DNA from: Mesostigma viride
Taxonomy: Eukaryota > Streptophyta > Mesostigmatophyceae > Mesostigmatales > Mesostigmataceae
Reading direction: 5' to 3'
Assembly (NCBI GenBank): GCA_009746045.1
Contig: RPFO01000154.1
Span: forward strand, 6,769,038 to 6,833,037
Length of the DNA stretch: 64,000 nt
In this document: positions 38,936 through 49,517 of the stretch, in pieces
Position numbering within the stretch: position 1 is the first letter of the stretch
How the letters are laid out: the number at the start of each line of letters is the position of its first letter
Made by a program: the position numbers and the translations under genes
Notes under the pieces: generated by a model
Databases searched by the model: none
What the model was told of the DNA's origin: nothing
What the model saw: only the letters and a program-made list of their open reading frames with translations

Positions 38936-40136
38936 ACGGACCAAGCTAGGCTGCCAGCCTGGCAATTATGCTTTATCGTGCAGGCTGAACATGCACGTGC
39001 ACGCAAGCTGGCGCGTTATTGATCTCGAGAACTGTCCGCTGCAGGTAGACAATGTCGTGCAATATTGGCATTGATATTCGGCAGGCTGGCAAGCCGCTTT
39101 TGTGAATGCGACGAGGCAGCTTTTCTCGTCAGGGCCAGCTAGTTGTCGTACATGCTTGGTTGGTGATATAGTTGTTTGGCAAGCTCAGGGGTCGGCAAGT
39201 CGACACTGGAGTGATCTGCGACAAGGACATTTTGTCGTCTGGGATTTCTGGCCTACCCAGGTTGTCTAGTTGATTTTGTCGTCTAAAGAGAAAGTGCTAG
39301 ATGATATGTTTCATATGCGGAACAGGGAGTCGTTGCAGACAACGACTTAGGATTTTGTGTACTTTTAGGTCTTGGTGCTGACCAAAGCCGAGTGCCACGG
39401 AGTAGCTTTGGTGTAATTGAAGCAGTATGGACGACAAAGCGGTTGTCGTCAGGATCAGATACTGAGCGTGGCTACGTGGTAAGGCTGACGCAAGATATTG
39501 CGTAAGTGTGAGGCATTCATTGGGATAAGTGTGTGTTTCCACCAGGGCGTTGGATGTAGCTCTGTGTGGATCCTTGAACTCTGTCTTGGTCATGGTGGTG
39601 CGTGGCAACTGGCAAGTGTGGCCAGCCCTCCTTTCTTTCATCGAGCCCAGCCATTGCTGAAACAGAGCTGCCAAGTTAGGTAGAGTATTGGTAATAAAAA
39701 CGTTATTTCATTTGCAACAAAGAACACAGTGTGAAGCCTAACCTAGTCATACCTCACTCTCAGGTCTCACCTGTTTGAGAAGTGCAGTTGGCACTGGCTT
39801 CTCGTCTTATCCACACAGAGCTACCTGAGAGTTGGTAGGTAAGCTTGGTCAAGGCTGAGGCCTCTTCCTGAATACTAGGAATAGAGGTAAAGCTGGCTGT
39901 GCAAGGCTGTCAAGGCAGGCAGCTTGCAAGAAGGTCCTGAAGCAGCATTGGTTTTCAGCTTTCAGGCAATTGTTTTCTTTCTCCTTGCCCTTTGCATCTG
40001 GTGTGGTGCCAGCAAGTTGAAGGGGCCAAGTGGTGGCCCCTGTGGTGCATACTGATTTTGCACTACGTCTGCTCACTCTGTAGCCCACTGATTGGTTGCA
40101 GAAACGGTGCTCACGAGAGCACAAGCACGAAGCTTG

Positions 40137-41184
40137 ATGGCAGACCAAGATGGTCAACATCAAGGGGGCGCCAACCCCAACCAAGGCACGGTGGTGGATG
40201 GCGCACCGCGGCAGGGTGATGCTGCAGGCACGCAGGCATCCTTGCCAACTGGCGACAACGGCAATGGGCCACTCGTCCCACCAGCAGCCTCGGGTTCCGG
40301 GATGGGCAATGGGGGGGGGTCGCCGATCGGAGTGGTGGCGTTGTTGGTGGTGGTGGTGACACATCGGTCGTCAACGGAGGGCTGGGTGGCAGCGCGGCAG
40401 GTCCTCAAGATGGAACAGTACTTCCCATCACACCATCATCGCAGATACGGCTCAGCGGGTTGGCAGGCACCGGGCTAGCGCCGGGGCCAAGTGCCAGCCA
40501 GGGGGTGGGTGCGGATGTGTTGCAGCAGATTTTGCAACATGTAGCACAATCCCAACAACAGATGCAGCAGCAACAGCTGGCTATGCAGTTGCAGCAGCAG
40601 CAGACGGCGCAGTTGGCGGCGCAGATTGCAAGTCTGCACACGACGTGGACCGCGCAAGCAACGCTGACACCAGCGCCGCACCTACATACCACAGCCGCAA
40701 GTGTTGCAGCCGCAGGCGCAAGTTTGGCAGCCCCAAGCGCAGGACTGTTGCAGTCGCAGGTGCCTTTAATGTCGCAGGCACCATCCGTGCAGCCACAGGC
40801 GCAAGCGCCACAGATGCAGGCGTCGCGGCAGCATGTGCCTGGGATGCCTAGTGCACAAACTGGGTTTTCTTTTGGCGTGCCGCATGCGCCGGCACCAACA
40901 AACCCAGCGACGCCACGGCTACAAACACCGTGGGTGCGGCCAGGCATCATTCCGGGATTGCAGCGAGGCAGTCCATACACGGTGGAACGAGGCTATGGGC
41001 TGGAGCCGAGGTTTGTGGCTACTCTACCAAGGACGCCAAGCATGCCGGTGGGCTACAATGGGTCGCCGATTGAGGGATCCAAGGTGGGAATGCCGGTGCA
41101 AGCGCAGGTGGAGCTCAAGGACAGGTATACTGCTGACGGTGGGCTTGTTGACATCAACCAAGCCTATTGGAAATATAAGACTTG
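40137..41184 (+). pseudogene. gag: gag, N-terminal part (interrupted by TE1)
   Basis: ATG at 40137 opens MADQDGQHQGGANPNQG. The frame changes by -1 at a nine-G run (40311-40319) and continues as GLAGTGLAPGPSASQG in the next frame. The protein is low-complexity: a Gln-rich helix-like block around 40520-40620 (QQQMQQQQLAMQLQQQQTA), then Ala/Pro/Gln-rich linker. It ends WKYKT at the TTG target site, where TE1 begins. After TE1 the frame resumes as W-L-H-Q-Q-Y-I-V at 49521. A candidate splice acceptor (TTGGTTGCAG) precedes the ATG at 40101. No matrix or capsid fold can be assigned by eye. Confidence 0.7.
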
Positions 41185-42082
41185 CCCTGCCAGCCGTTAA
41201 GAATGTACTCCAGCACAAGTACATTTTGAGTTTTTCCAAGTTTCTTGTTTTTTGCTTGTTTCAAGTTCAGTTTTGCATAAAAAGTGTCCCCATAGCCCCT
41301 GGATCTCATCTGGAGGTAGTTGAACTAGTATATGCTACAATATACTAGGTTGTACTATTTTCTACTACATTTATACTATAATGTACTAAATTGAACTACA
41401 TATGAACTAAATGTAACTGTGATTGATGCCCCTGTAACGTCTCCCAATGCTCAATAACAGGTCTGGCCACCATTGGTGACCTCCTAGAGCCATTCACAGC
41501 TGCATTTCGTGGATCACCGCACAAAAAAAAAATGTTTTACTTAGCCTTATCAACATGGGAATGAGGGCTTTGGTGTGCAAACATGCATGTGTGCTAAAAA
41601 TTGGACATTCTGACACTGCGCGAGAGTCTGGTAATACTTAAGCACTTCAGGTCATGATCGAAGTATAGAATGAACTGATGCAAGCAATCAAGCATTATGC
41701 AAGGAATGGAATGCTGCAATGAATTTTAGCAGTAATACTTGCAACTAGGGAACACACGATAAAGTCACGAATCTGACATGCATTGTGCCGTCATGGCACA
41801 TGCATGAACATGTACACGAACAGAGGATCACGCGGACGCCCACGTGCACGCGCATGGCAATCCCCATGCGCCCCCCCCCCCCCCCCCCACAAGCCCCAAC
41901 TCCAAACATTGCACCAATGACCCACCCACCCACCCAAACCCAACCCCAGCCCCCCCGCCCCCCCCGCCCCCGCCCCGCCCCCGCCCCCCCCCGCCCCGCC
42001 CCCGCCCCCGCCCCGCCCCCGCCCCCCCGCCCCCCCCCCGCCCCCGCCCATGCCCATGCCCCTCCCCGCACCCGCCCATTCT

Positions 42083-43192
42083 CACCCACGCCCACGCCCA
42101 CGCCCACGCCCACGCCCACGCCCACGCCCACGCCCACGCCCATGCCCACGCCCACGCCCACGCCCACGCCCACGCCCACGCCCACGCCCACGCCCACGCC
42201 CACGCCCACGCCCACGCCCCCACGCCCACGCCCACGCCCACGCCCACGCCCACGCCCACGCCCACGCCCACGCCCACGCCCACGCCCACGCCCACGCCCA
42301 CCCTAGCCTCACCCCTACTCCAAGCCACAATTATACCCAAAGCCACAGCCAGAAGTAGAGCGCAGCTGCAACAATAGCAGACGTAGCTGAGACACACACC
42401 TACCCACGCCAACGCCCACGCCCACGCCCACGCTCACGCCCACGCCCACGCCCACGCCCACGCCCACGCCCACGCCCACGCCCACGCCCACGCCCACGCC
42501 CACGCCCACGCCCACGCCCACGCCCACGCCCACGCCCACGCCCACGCCCACGCCCACGCCCACGCCCACGCCCACGCCCACGCCCACGCTCACGCCCACG
42601 CCCACGCCCACTCCAACGCCCACTCCCACGCCCACGCCCACGCGCACGCCCACGCCCACGCCCACGCCCACGCCCACGCCCATGCCCACGCCCACGCCCA
42701 CGCCCACGCCCACGCCCACGCCCACGCCCACGCCCACGCCCACGCCCACGCCCACGCCCACGCCCACGCCCACGCCCACGCCCACGCCCACGCCCACGCC
42801 CACGCCCACGCCCACGCCCACGCCCACGCCCACGCCCACACCCACACCCACACCCACGCCCACGCCCACGCCCACGCCCACGCCCACGCCCACACCCACG
42901 CCCACGCCCACGCCCACACCCACACCCACGCCCACGCCCACGCCCACGCCCACGCCCACGCCCACGCCCACGCCCACTCCCACGCCTACGCCCACGCCCA
43001 CGCCCACGCCCACGCCCACGCCCATGCCAACGCCCACGCCCACGCCCACGCCCACGCCCACGCCCACGCCCACGCCCACGCCCACGCCCACGCCCACACC
43101 CACGCCCACGCCCACGCCCACGCCCACGCCCACGCCCGCGCCCATGCCCACGCTCACGCCCACGCCCACGCCCACGCCCGCGCCTGCGCCCA
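42083..43192. repeat. (CCCACG)n hexanucleotide arrays with a duplicated ~115-bp unit
   Basis: Two arrays, 42083-42299 and 42412-43192. Each is followed by the same unit (CCCTAGCCTCACCCCTACTC...ACACACACCTACCCACG at 42300-42411 and 43193-43304). The upstream 41871-42050 is C-rich (CCCCCGCCCC). The G-rich strand is GGGCGTGGGCGT, capable of forming G-quadruplexes. No protein should be inferred from the Pro-Thr or Gly-Val frames. Confidence 0.95.
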
Positions 43193-43465
43193 CCCTAGCC
43201 TCACCCCTACTCCAAGCCACAAATGCACCGTAAGCCACAGCCAGAAGTACAGCACAGCAGCGACAATTGCAGACTTAGCCCAGACACACACCTACCCACG
43301 TCAATGCCCCTGCCCAGAGACTCGCGGCCTCATCCCACCCCCCTGCACGAACAGTTCCCAAACAAAAGAAAAGGCAAACAAAAGGAACAAGAGTAGCAAG
43401 CTGCATTGCGAGCACATATGCCAGTTCTGGTGCACATGCCAGGCCGAAAGCAACTCATGATTGCC

Positions 43466-43600
43466 CCTGCCCCTGCCCCTGCCCCTACCCCTGCCCCTGC
43501 CCCTGCCCCTGCCCCTGCCCCTGCCCCTGCCCCTGCCCCTGCCCCTGCCCCTGCCCCTGCCCCTGCCCCTGCCCCTGCCCCTGCTCCTGCCCCTGCCATC
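43466..43600. repeat. (CCCCTG)n array
   Basis: About 22 CCCCTG units, mostly perfect, inside TE1. The following 43.6-44.7 kb is AT-richer with AAT/AAG and CAAACG short arrays and no supportable gene. Confidence 0.95.
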
Positions 43601-44794
43601 ACCATTCTAACCACCACACATTACGAAAAGCAAGAAGAAATTATAATAATAATAAGAAGAAATTATAAGAAGAAGAAATAATAATAATAAACAAGCACAA
43701 AGTTGACTGCACATGCGACTGTACCAGTTAGGCACGTAGCAAATTTTAGCTGCAGCTTCAATTTCAACTTCATTGCAATTGCAAGTGTGACTGCATGTGT
43801 AATTGCACTACCAATGCCTAATGCCCACTGCATGTGCCCAGTGCGAATGCAATTCAAAAGCAACATGCAATCGAAATTACAGCTGAAGCCGGCTATTAAC
43901 AAAGATATTTAAAGCAGTTGTTAACTACAGAGACCCAATGAAAATGCAAATGCAATGAAAAAGCAACAGAAGTTGAAGCCACTGCCACTCTACCTGCCGA
44001 CAGTAACACCACCGCCAGCACCCACTCATATCCCAACGACAAGGAAATAGAATTGCCCAAAGCCAGACATACATTGGGACGCATAAGCAAACGGCAACGC
44101 AAGCGCACATGCAAATGTATACGCAAAGGCAAAGGCAAAGGCAAACGCAAACGCAAACGCAAACGCAAGCTTGTCATGTACCTACGCTTAACTGCAAACG
44201 CAAACTGTGCACGAAGCAAAAAGATTGGATGGCCAAGATCATGGCAAATACGAGGGCCGAAAACAATCCAACTTCATCTAAATGTCCGAAATCCTCACGA
44301 CGTTTCGATGCGCGCTTGAATGTCGAAGGCCTGCGCCGATTATCGATCATAAGTCGAATGTGTAATTGTCGGCTTATGAGAACTGCTTTGCGACAGTATC
44401 ACGTCAGGCCGTTCCTGTGCAGCCATTTTCCCTGTGCAGCGGGTGGACAACGTTCACTTTCCGCATTATTCATGGCTATCGAAGTTAATTCTTACCGACC
44501 CCGGCTGCCATGGCCACTGGCCACGCATATCAAGTTCAGGTATTCCCGACCTGTAGCGCAGCAGATTTCTGTCGGAAGGCATCCTAAGCATCGTGATAAA
44601 AGAAATCCGAACAGTAGACATTCATGCTGCATCTAAGGACATTATGGCATTTGTATATACTGCAAGTACATGTATCGACATTGCCGTGATTGCTAACCCC
44701 GACTCACCATGAACAGGAACTTTCCCTCTGCCTCCATGAAATGTACTTCGTGAAATGTACTGTAATACATATGATGTACTACGATGATAATCAT

Positions 44795-45407
44795 CCCAGC
44801 AAAGCCATAGCACACCTTCCGTTTCGACCGCCATGTCGGCCACTAGTCCGGATAGCTCAATGTGCACCTGACCTTGACACTAATCGCACAAACAGCCACA
44901 ATTTTGCAAGCAAGAAGACATGGCTACCTCGGCATTTCATGAAATGTACTTCGTGAAATGCATTTCGTGAAATGTACTAAGGAACGTGATTGGCCGGCGT
45001 TCGCTCGCCAAATCTCGCAAAATGTACTAAGGCACGTGATTGGTCCCGCAAAATGTACTAAGGAACGTGATTGGCCGGCGAAGATTCTGTTTGCTGCAAT
45101 TAAAATTCCCTACAGAATCTTCGCCGGCCAATCACGTTCCTTAGTACATTTTGCGGGACCAATCACGTGCCTTAGTACATTTTGCGAGATTTGGCGAGCG
45201 AACGCCGGCCAATCACGTTCCTTAGTACATTTCACGAAATGCATTTCACGAAGTACATTTCATGAAATGCCGAGGTAGCCATGTCTTCTTGCTTGCAAAA
45301 TTGTGGCTGTTTGTGCGATTAGTGTCAAGGTCAGGTGCACATTGAGCTATCCGGACTAGTGGCCGACATGGCGGTCGAAACGGAAGGTGTGCTATGGCTT
45401 TGCTGGG
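44795..45407. repeat. foldback palindrome with 296-bp arms
   Basis: Left arm 44795-45090 and right arm 45112-45407 are near-perfect reverse complements around a 21-base loop (TTGCTGCAATTAAAATTCCCT with edges). The arms contain smaller repeats of AAATGTACTAAGGAACGTGA. The TIR-proximal right end of TE1 also has GAAGTACATTTTGC, so the palindrome shares motifs with the ends. The right arm runs into the membrane/Cys ORF. Confidence 0.92.
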
Positions 45408-45841
45408 ACATAATCGTGGCTATCTGCTTCCTGGCTTTCGCTATCATGGTGATGGGACACCATGGGAAGCGCAAGTTCGCAGCCATAGTGCTAAGCGGCA
45501 GCACCCATGCCGGCAGCCTAGTGACCGACGAGACGTTCGACTGTAAGTGCGGCCACGAGTGCATGAAGCCCATTAGAATATCACATCTCCAGGCATTGCG
45601 AAGCGCCTGGTTTTCGCCCGGGCGGAAGCAAGAGGACAGGAAGGCGGCGATAAAGCAGCAGCTGCACCAGGGGGGGTACGACGCCATAACCACGATGTCG
45701 TCATCTACTCGTCACAAGTTCGTTCATGGCGCTGGTTTTCGGTTCGTTCTCGACGGGGGAGTCAAGGATATGAACATAGGGTTTGTGACCCCTTTTCACT
45801 TTCGCGTTTCACTTTCGAGGCGGCCTTCAGGCACTGCCTGA
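45335..45841 (+). CDS. TE1 protein with membrane helix and C-x-C-x3-C motif
   Basis: About 168 codons. Residues 25-40 (IIVAICFLAFAIMVMG) form one hydrophobic helix, followed by a basic turn. C70, C72 and C76 lie in CKCGHECM, then LQALRSAW and DRKAAIKQQL. TE2 at 61798 has the same layout: helix at 28-45, CGCGRHCL at 78-85, LRTMRTDMW and DRKEFIKNQL. The shared pattern shows common descent and suggests selection on the Cys domain. A short Cys cluster followed by R...W...R occurs at the N-terminus of some transposon-encoded proteins; that link is inferred. The first 24 residues are coded by the palindrome's right arm. The tail after about residue 115 may be intron read-through. Confidence 0.5.
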   Translation: MHIELSGLVADMAVETEGVLWLCWDIIVAICFLAFAIMVMGHHGKRKFAAIVLSGSTHAGSLVTDETFDCKCGHECMKPIRISHLQALRSAWFSPGRKQEDRKAAIKQQLHQGGYDAITTMSSSTRHKFVHGAGFRFVLDGGVKDMNIGFVTPFHFRVSLSRRPSGTA

Positions 45842-46313
45842 AAATTAGCAACCACGTTTGGAACTCTTCGGACCACCTGTGAAACTAATCACATTTGATG
45901 ATGTGCTGGCGGGCCTGGGCATCGCATTTGAGCATTACTTCGAGCAGGGCTCAACAAGCTCGATTCGCCAACTCAACCCGAAGAAGCCCTAAGCTGCGGT
46001 AAGACATATATTTGTGTGGATGGCTCTTGATATCATGCTGAATTTCTAGTCTTCTCTAGGTGGACAGTTCATGTGCAGCCATACAGGTCATCCATGTGTG
46101 TTTTAACCATGTTGCATGTGCCACAGATATTATGAGCAGTATTTACTAAGTGTGCTGGAGTCGTTGTTGCATGCTTGTTGTATTTCACAGTTCACGCCTG
46201 CATGAACGCATCGTTGATACTAATGATTATTCATATTGCATGACTGTTCTATTGGGGACGCCGCGCTTGATGTCACAACGTGGCCGAAAGGGTGCATCCA
46301 CCGCTGACGGCCG

Positions 46314-46883
46314 GTGGGTGAAATCGATGGACGCATTTCCGAAGAAGCCAGCCGCGGGCCACACCCATGGCGCGGGCGGGGCGCGGGCGGGGGCGGGGGC
46401 GGGGGAGAAGGCGCGGGTGCGGGCGCGGGCGCCACCCAAGACGCGGGCGCGGGCGCGGGCCCGGGCGGGGGCGGGGGCGGGGGCGCAGGCGCCGGCGCGG
46501 GTGCGGGCGCGGGCGCCACCCAAGGCGCGCGCGCGGGCGCGGGCGGGGGTGGGGGCGCAGGCGCCGGCGCGGGTGCGGGCGCGGGCGCCACCGCCGACTT
46601 GGATGATGAGCCAGCAACCGAAGCCGAGAGGGAGAGGCACCGCTCTTCGAAGGTGTTCGATCTCGAAGTGTTTTGGGGCCCGGATATGACCGTGTATGTC
46701 CGCTGGCGCCTAGCCGCATCGGAGACGTTGGTAAATGCACCGGTGAACAAGTGGCAGCCCACAGGGCCTAATGGCGAGGCTTGTGACGGGGTCACGCCCA
46801 TTGGGTACACCCCGCAGGGAGATCCTGTCTATGGGTGCCTCCTCATAGAGCGTGGCAAGGCCCCAAAGGAAGTCCTGGTCTAG
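46314..46883 (+). CDS. TE1 second gene, 5' part (Gly/Ala-rich then folded segment)
   Basis: GGGCGC-type repeats encode a Gly/Ala-rich linker to about 46590. A mixed-composition segment follows: LDDEPATEAERERHRSSKVF, DLEVFWGPDMTVYVRWRL and GYTPQGDPVYGCLLIERGK. It stops at 46881 but the next frame (46835-48028) continues with FEWDEGG, so the two are probably one gene broken by a small indel near 46875. No family is recognised. Confidence 0.4.
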   Translation: MGEIDGRISEEASRGPHPWRGRGAGGGGGGGEGAGAGAGATQDAGAGAGPGGGGGGGAGAGAGAGAGATQGARAGAGGGGGAGAGAGAGAGATADLDDEPATEAERERHRSSKVFDLEVFWGPDMTVYVRWRLAASETLVNAPVNKWQPTGPNGEACDGVTPIGYTPQGDPVYGCLLIERGKAPKEVLV

Positions 46884-48028
46884 TGCCGCTTTTTGAATGG
46901 GACGAGGGCGGTGCCAGGAGATGTACCTGCGCTAGCCTTCACAGCCTTTTTCCTGACATCGTCGCCGCTGAGAAGCAGCAGTTGCTGGACGGATGGATTG
47001 AGCAGGTGCCAAAGTCCGTGGAGGATGTGCGTGCCAACAACGAGAATCTGTTCGACATCATGGAGCAAAAGCTCAAAGAGAAGCGTGAACTGCAAGCGAA
47101 CAAGGCGGTACCCTTACCGCTGCGATCTGCAGGCGACCAGTCGGTTGCGCGGGCAACACGAGCACTGAGGCTGCCCATAAAACAAGTAATCTCACACGTC
47201 GCTTGCCCTGCCCGCGAGATTCAAGCGCAGATCAACCGCGCATGTGCGCCCGCTGCGCGAGGGAGCACATCAACGGCAACGCCCGCTTTGCGCACACTGA
47301 TTTCCGGCAGGCACACCTTCAAGGTGAATGGAAGCCTCATACGACGCAGCGACCTACTCGTTGTTAAGCGGCCAGCCGTCACCTGCGGGCAGGGAATGCC
47401 GTGGGCACCACACATGCTGGTGAAGGTCCTTGATCTGGAAGGCGATCGCACGGAGCGTGACAGCATTGTCGCCTCTCCTTACTACGCACCGTCGTGGACG
47501 GGCCAGTTTTCTAGAGTGACATTAGGTGGCGGCAGCGCAGGGATGACGGTCCCCATTTCTGATGTACACCTGCAGCACTGGACAGTGGGCGGTACGGCAG
47601 AGGTGCACCAGCCTGAGCTGATCAGTACCGGCAAACTGTCAGCTGCCACGGTGGCGGCGTTGAAAGAGCACCCGCAGATTGACTTTGAGCATTACAAGAC
47701 TGCCACCGCCGCCAGGGCAGCAGCAAAGGATGACTGCAATGCCTACTTTGCCGAGCATGGAGCACGTGCGCTTATCGGGATGCGCCTGTGTGCCCTGTTT
47801 CCGGGGATAGCGAGGAAGAGGGAGCGCTTCCATGGCTGGGTCACTAAGGTTCAGGAAAGGGGAGGTCACCTGCTCATCAAGGCGATGTGGGCTGATGGGC
47901 AGTATGAGGACTATCATGCCCTGGCGGAGGTGACGCAGTTCGTGTGCGGCTGCCCACACCCAGTCGAGGCATTTGGCCGCGCTCGCTTCTTTCCACAGGA
48001 GCTAGGCTGGCACCGTGAACGCAGGTGA
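46850..48028 (+). CDS. TE1 second gene, 3' part, unrecognised protein
   Basis: About 390 codons with normal composition: a helical, charged start (EKQQLLDGWIEQVPKSVEDV), a basic middle, then PWAPHMLVKVLDLEGDR, and near the end RKRERFHGWVTKVQERGGHL and KAMWADGQYEDYHALAEV. W-V-T-K-V...D-G-Q-Y-E-D-Y resembles a small beta-barrel of the Tudor/chromo-like kind that reads G-x-V...Y-x-V-x-Y-D-D-G-D-x-E, but this is a visual impression only. The stop at 48026 is followed by a GAG-rich array (48075-48215). Confidence 0.45.
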   Translation, partial: AWQGPKGSPGLVPLFEWDEGGARRCTCASLHSLFPDIVAAEKQQLLDGWIEQVPKSVEDVRANNENLFDIMEQKLKEKRELQANKAVPLPLRSAGDQSVARATRALRLPIKQVISHVACPAREIQAQINRACAPAARGSTSTATPALRTLISGRHTFKVNGSLIRRSDLLVVKRPAVTCGQGMPWAPHMLVKVLDLEGDRTERDSIVASPYYAPSWTGQFSRVTLGGGSAGMTVPISDVHLQHWTVGGTAEVHQPELISTGKLSAATVAALKEHPQIDFEHYKTATAARAAAKDDCNAYFAEHGARALIGMRLCALFPGIARKRERFHGWVTKVQERGGHLLIKAMWADGQYEDYHALAEVTQFVCGCPHPVEAFGRARFFPQELGWHRERR

Positions 48029-48074
48029 TGGCACCCACATAGACGATGCCGTCCCTGCTGTGCACAGTGACAGT

Positions 48075-48215
48075 GAAGGCGGGGAGGAGGAGGAAGAGGG
48101 AGAGAAAGAGGGGGAGAAAGAGGGGGAGGAGGAGGGGGAGGAGGAGGGAGAGGGGGAGGGAGAATGGGAGGGGAGGGGGAGGAGGAAGAGGGAGAGGGAG
48201 AGGGAGAGGAGGATG
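48075..48215. repeat. GGA/GAG-rich purine array
   Basis: Irregular GGAGGAGG, GAGAGGGAG and GGGGGAGAAAG units on the plus strand, directly after the TE1 second gene. 48.2-48.65 kb shows no gene. Confidence 0.9.
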
Positions 48216-48649
48216 CGGAATGGGAGCCGGGGATGACTGGTAGATGAGACGGTGCCATCTACCGGCGCATGGAATGAAGTGGTAGACAAGTTTACTCATG
48301 GTTGTCGGCAAGTAGAGCATGCACGCCTGGCCTAGCTGAATTTAAATCAACGAGTTGAGTTTGGAGAGGCTGCATTTTGCTTGGATGAAGAATGTGTTAG
48401 CATGGCCAAACTTTTATGGCTTGTAGCCAAATCCTCTTGGGGTATGTGCACAGTGTACTAGCGGTGTTGTGCAATTGCGAGGATTCCTGTCTTGTAGCGA
48501 TGTGGCCTCTCACCCTGCAGCCTGGTAGATGTGATGGCATGCAGCCACCCATCATTGGTCATCCGATCTGGTGTGATTTGCATTTGCACACCTTGTATTA
48601 AGGCCATGATATGATGATGTCTTGTTATTTTTGATGTGTATATGCGAAA

Positions 48650-49400
48650 AGAGGCATAATATGCTTGTATATAGTGCTAGCAAATGTCACTACCTTTACC
48701 TATGCCTGACCTTACAAGTTGAGGATGGTCTAATGTAGTGGCAAACAGGTTATTTACAACAATTCACAGTTTTCTGACATAGTTTGAGGCAACTATACTT
48801 ACCAAAATGCTTGAAAAAGGCAAAAATTGCACCATTTATGCTAGCAAACGTCACTATTTTGAGATCAAACTGGGCCCAAACTTGGCCCATGGTCTAATCT
48901 AGTGGTGTTAGGTTGCTTCCAACATTTCATAGCTTTCTGACATAGTTTGATATTGTTTAGTAGCTTACACTGAGCAAAATGCTTGAAAATGGCAAAAAAT
49001 GCACCATTTATGCTAGCAAACGTCACTATTTTGACGTCAGACTGAGCCCAAACTTGGCCCATGGTCTAATCTAGTGGTGTTTAGGTTGCTTCCAATATTT
49101 CATAGCTTTATGACGTAGTTTGATATTGTTTAGTAGCTTACACTGAGCAAAATGCTTGAAAATGGCAAAAAATGCAGTATTTATGCTAGCAAACGTCACT
49201 ATTTTGAGTTCAGATTGACCCCAAACTTTGTGCATGGTCTATTCTAGTGGTAATTAGGTTGCTTGCAAATATCCATGATGGTTTGACGTGATTTAGTACT
49301 GTTTCCTATTTATTACTATTTAATTTAACAAAAAATGACAAAAATGTACCTTTATTGCTAGCAAATGTCACCAAGATGACGTCCGATCGATACCAAACTT
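48650..49400. repeat. ~177-bp tandem repeats near the right end of TE1
   Basis: TTTATGCTAGCAAACGTCAC recurs at about 48837, 49010 and 49188, and a weaker copy (TTGCTAGCAAATGTCACC) near 49353. Each unit also carries CATGGTCTAATCTAGTGGTG and TTGATATTGTTTAGTAGCTT. Four degenerate units. Confidence 0.85.
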
Positions 49401-49517
49401 TGTACGAGGTCTATTTTGGTTGCAAACATCATGCATGACAATTTTCAGCATAAAAAGACAAACTTCGGTACGAAGTACATTTTGCGTGCTGGAGTACATT
49501 CTTAATGGCTGGTAGGG

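Larger units (their letters stand above)
41185..49517 (+). mobile_element. TE1: 8333-bp TIR DNA transposon inserted in gag
   Basis: Left end CCCTGCCAGCCGTTAAGAAT...CAGCAC (41185-41216). The right end is its inverted copy (49486-49517) with two mismatches in 32 bp. The target duplication TTG lies at 41182-41184 and 49518-49520. Excluding TE1 and one TTG rejoins the gag frame. Content: hexanucleotide arrays, a 296-bp-arm palindrome, an ORF with one membrane helix and C-x-C-x3-C, a second gene at 46.3-48.0 kb, and ~177-bp tandem repeats near the right end. No DDE transposase is recognised, so it may depend on a relative. 3-bp duplications occur in CACTA/EnSpm and PIF/Harbinger, but the CCCT terminus fits neither well. 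Confidence 0.9.

Noticed and set aside
39236-39275. Match of GATTTCTGGCCT...GGTTGTCT to the last 60 bases of the window, as a possible LTR pair
   Set aside because: Only about 25 bases align with several mismatches and the window ends; not enough to call an LTR.
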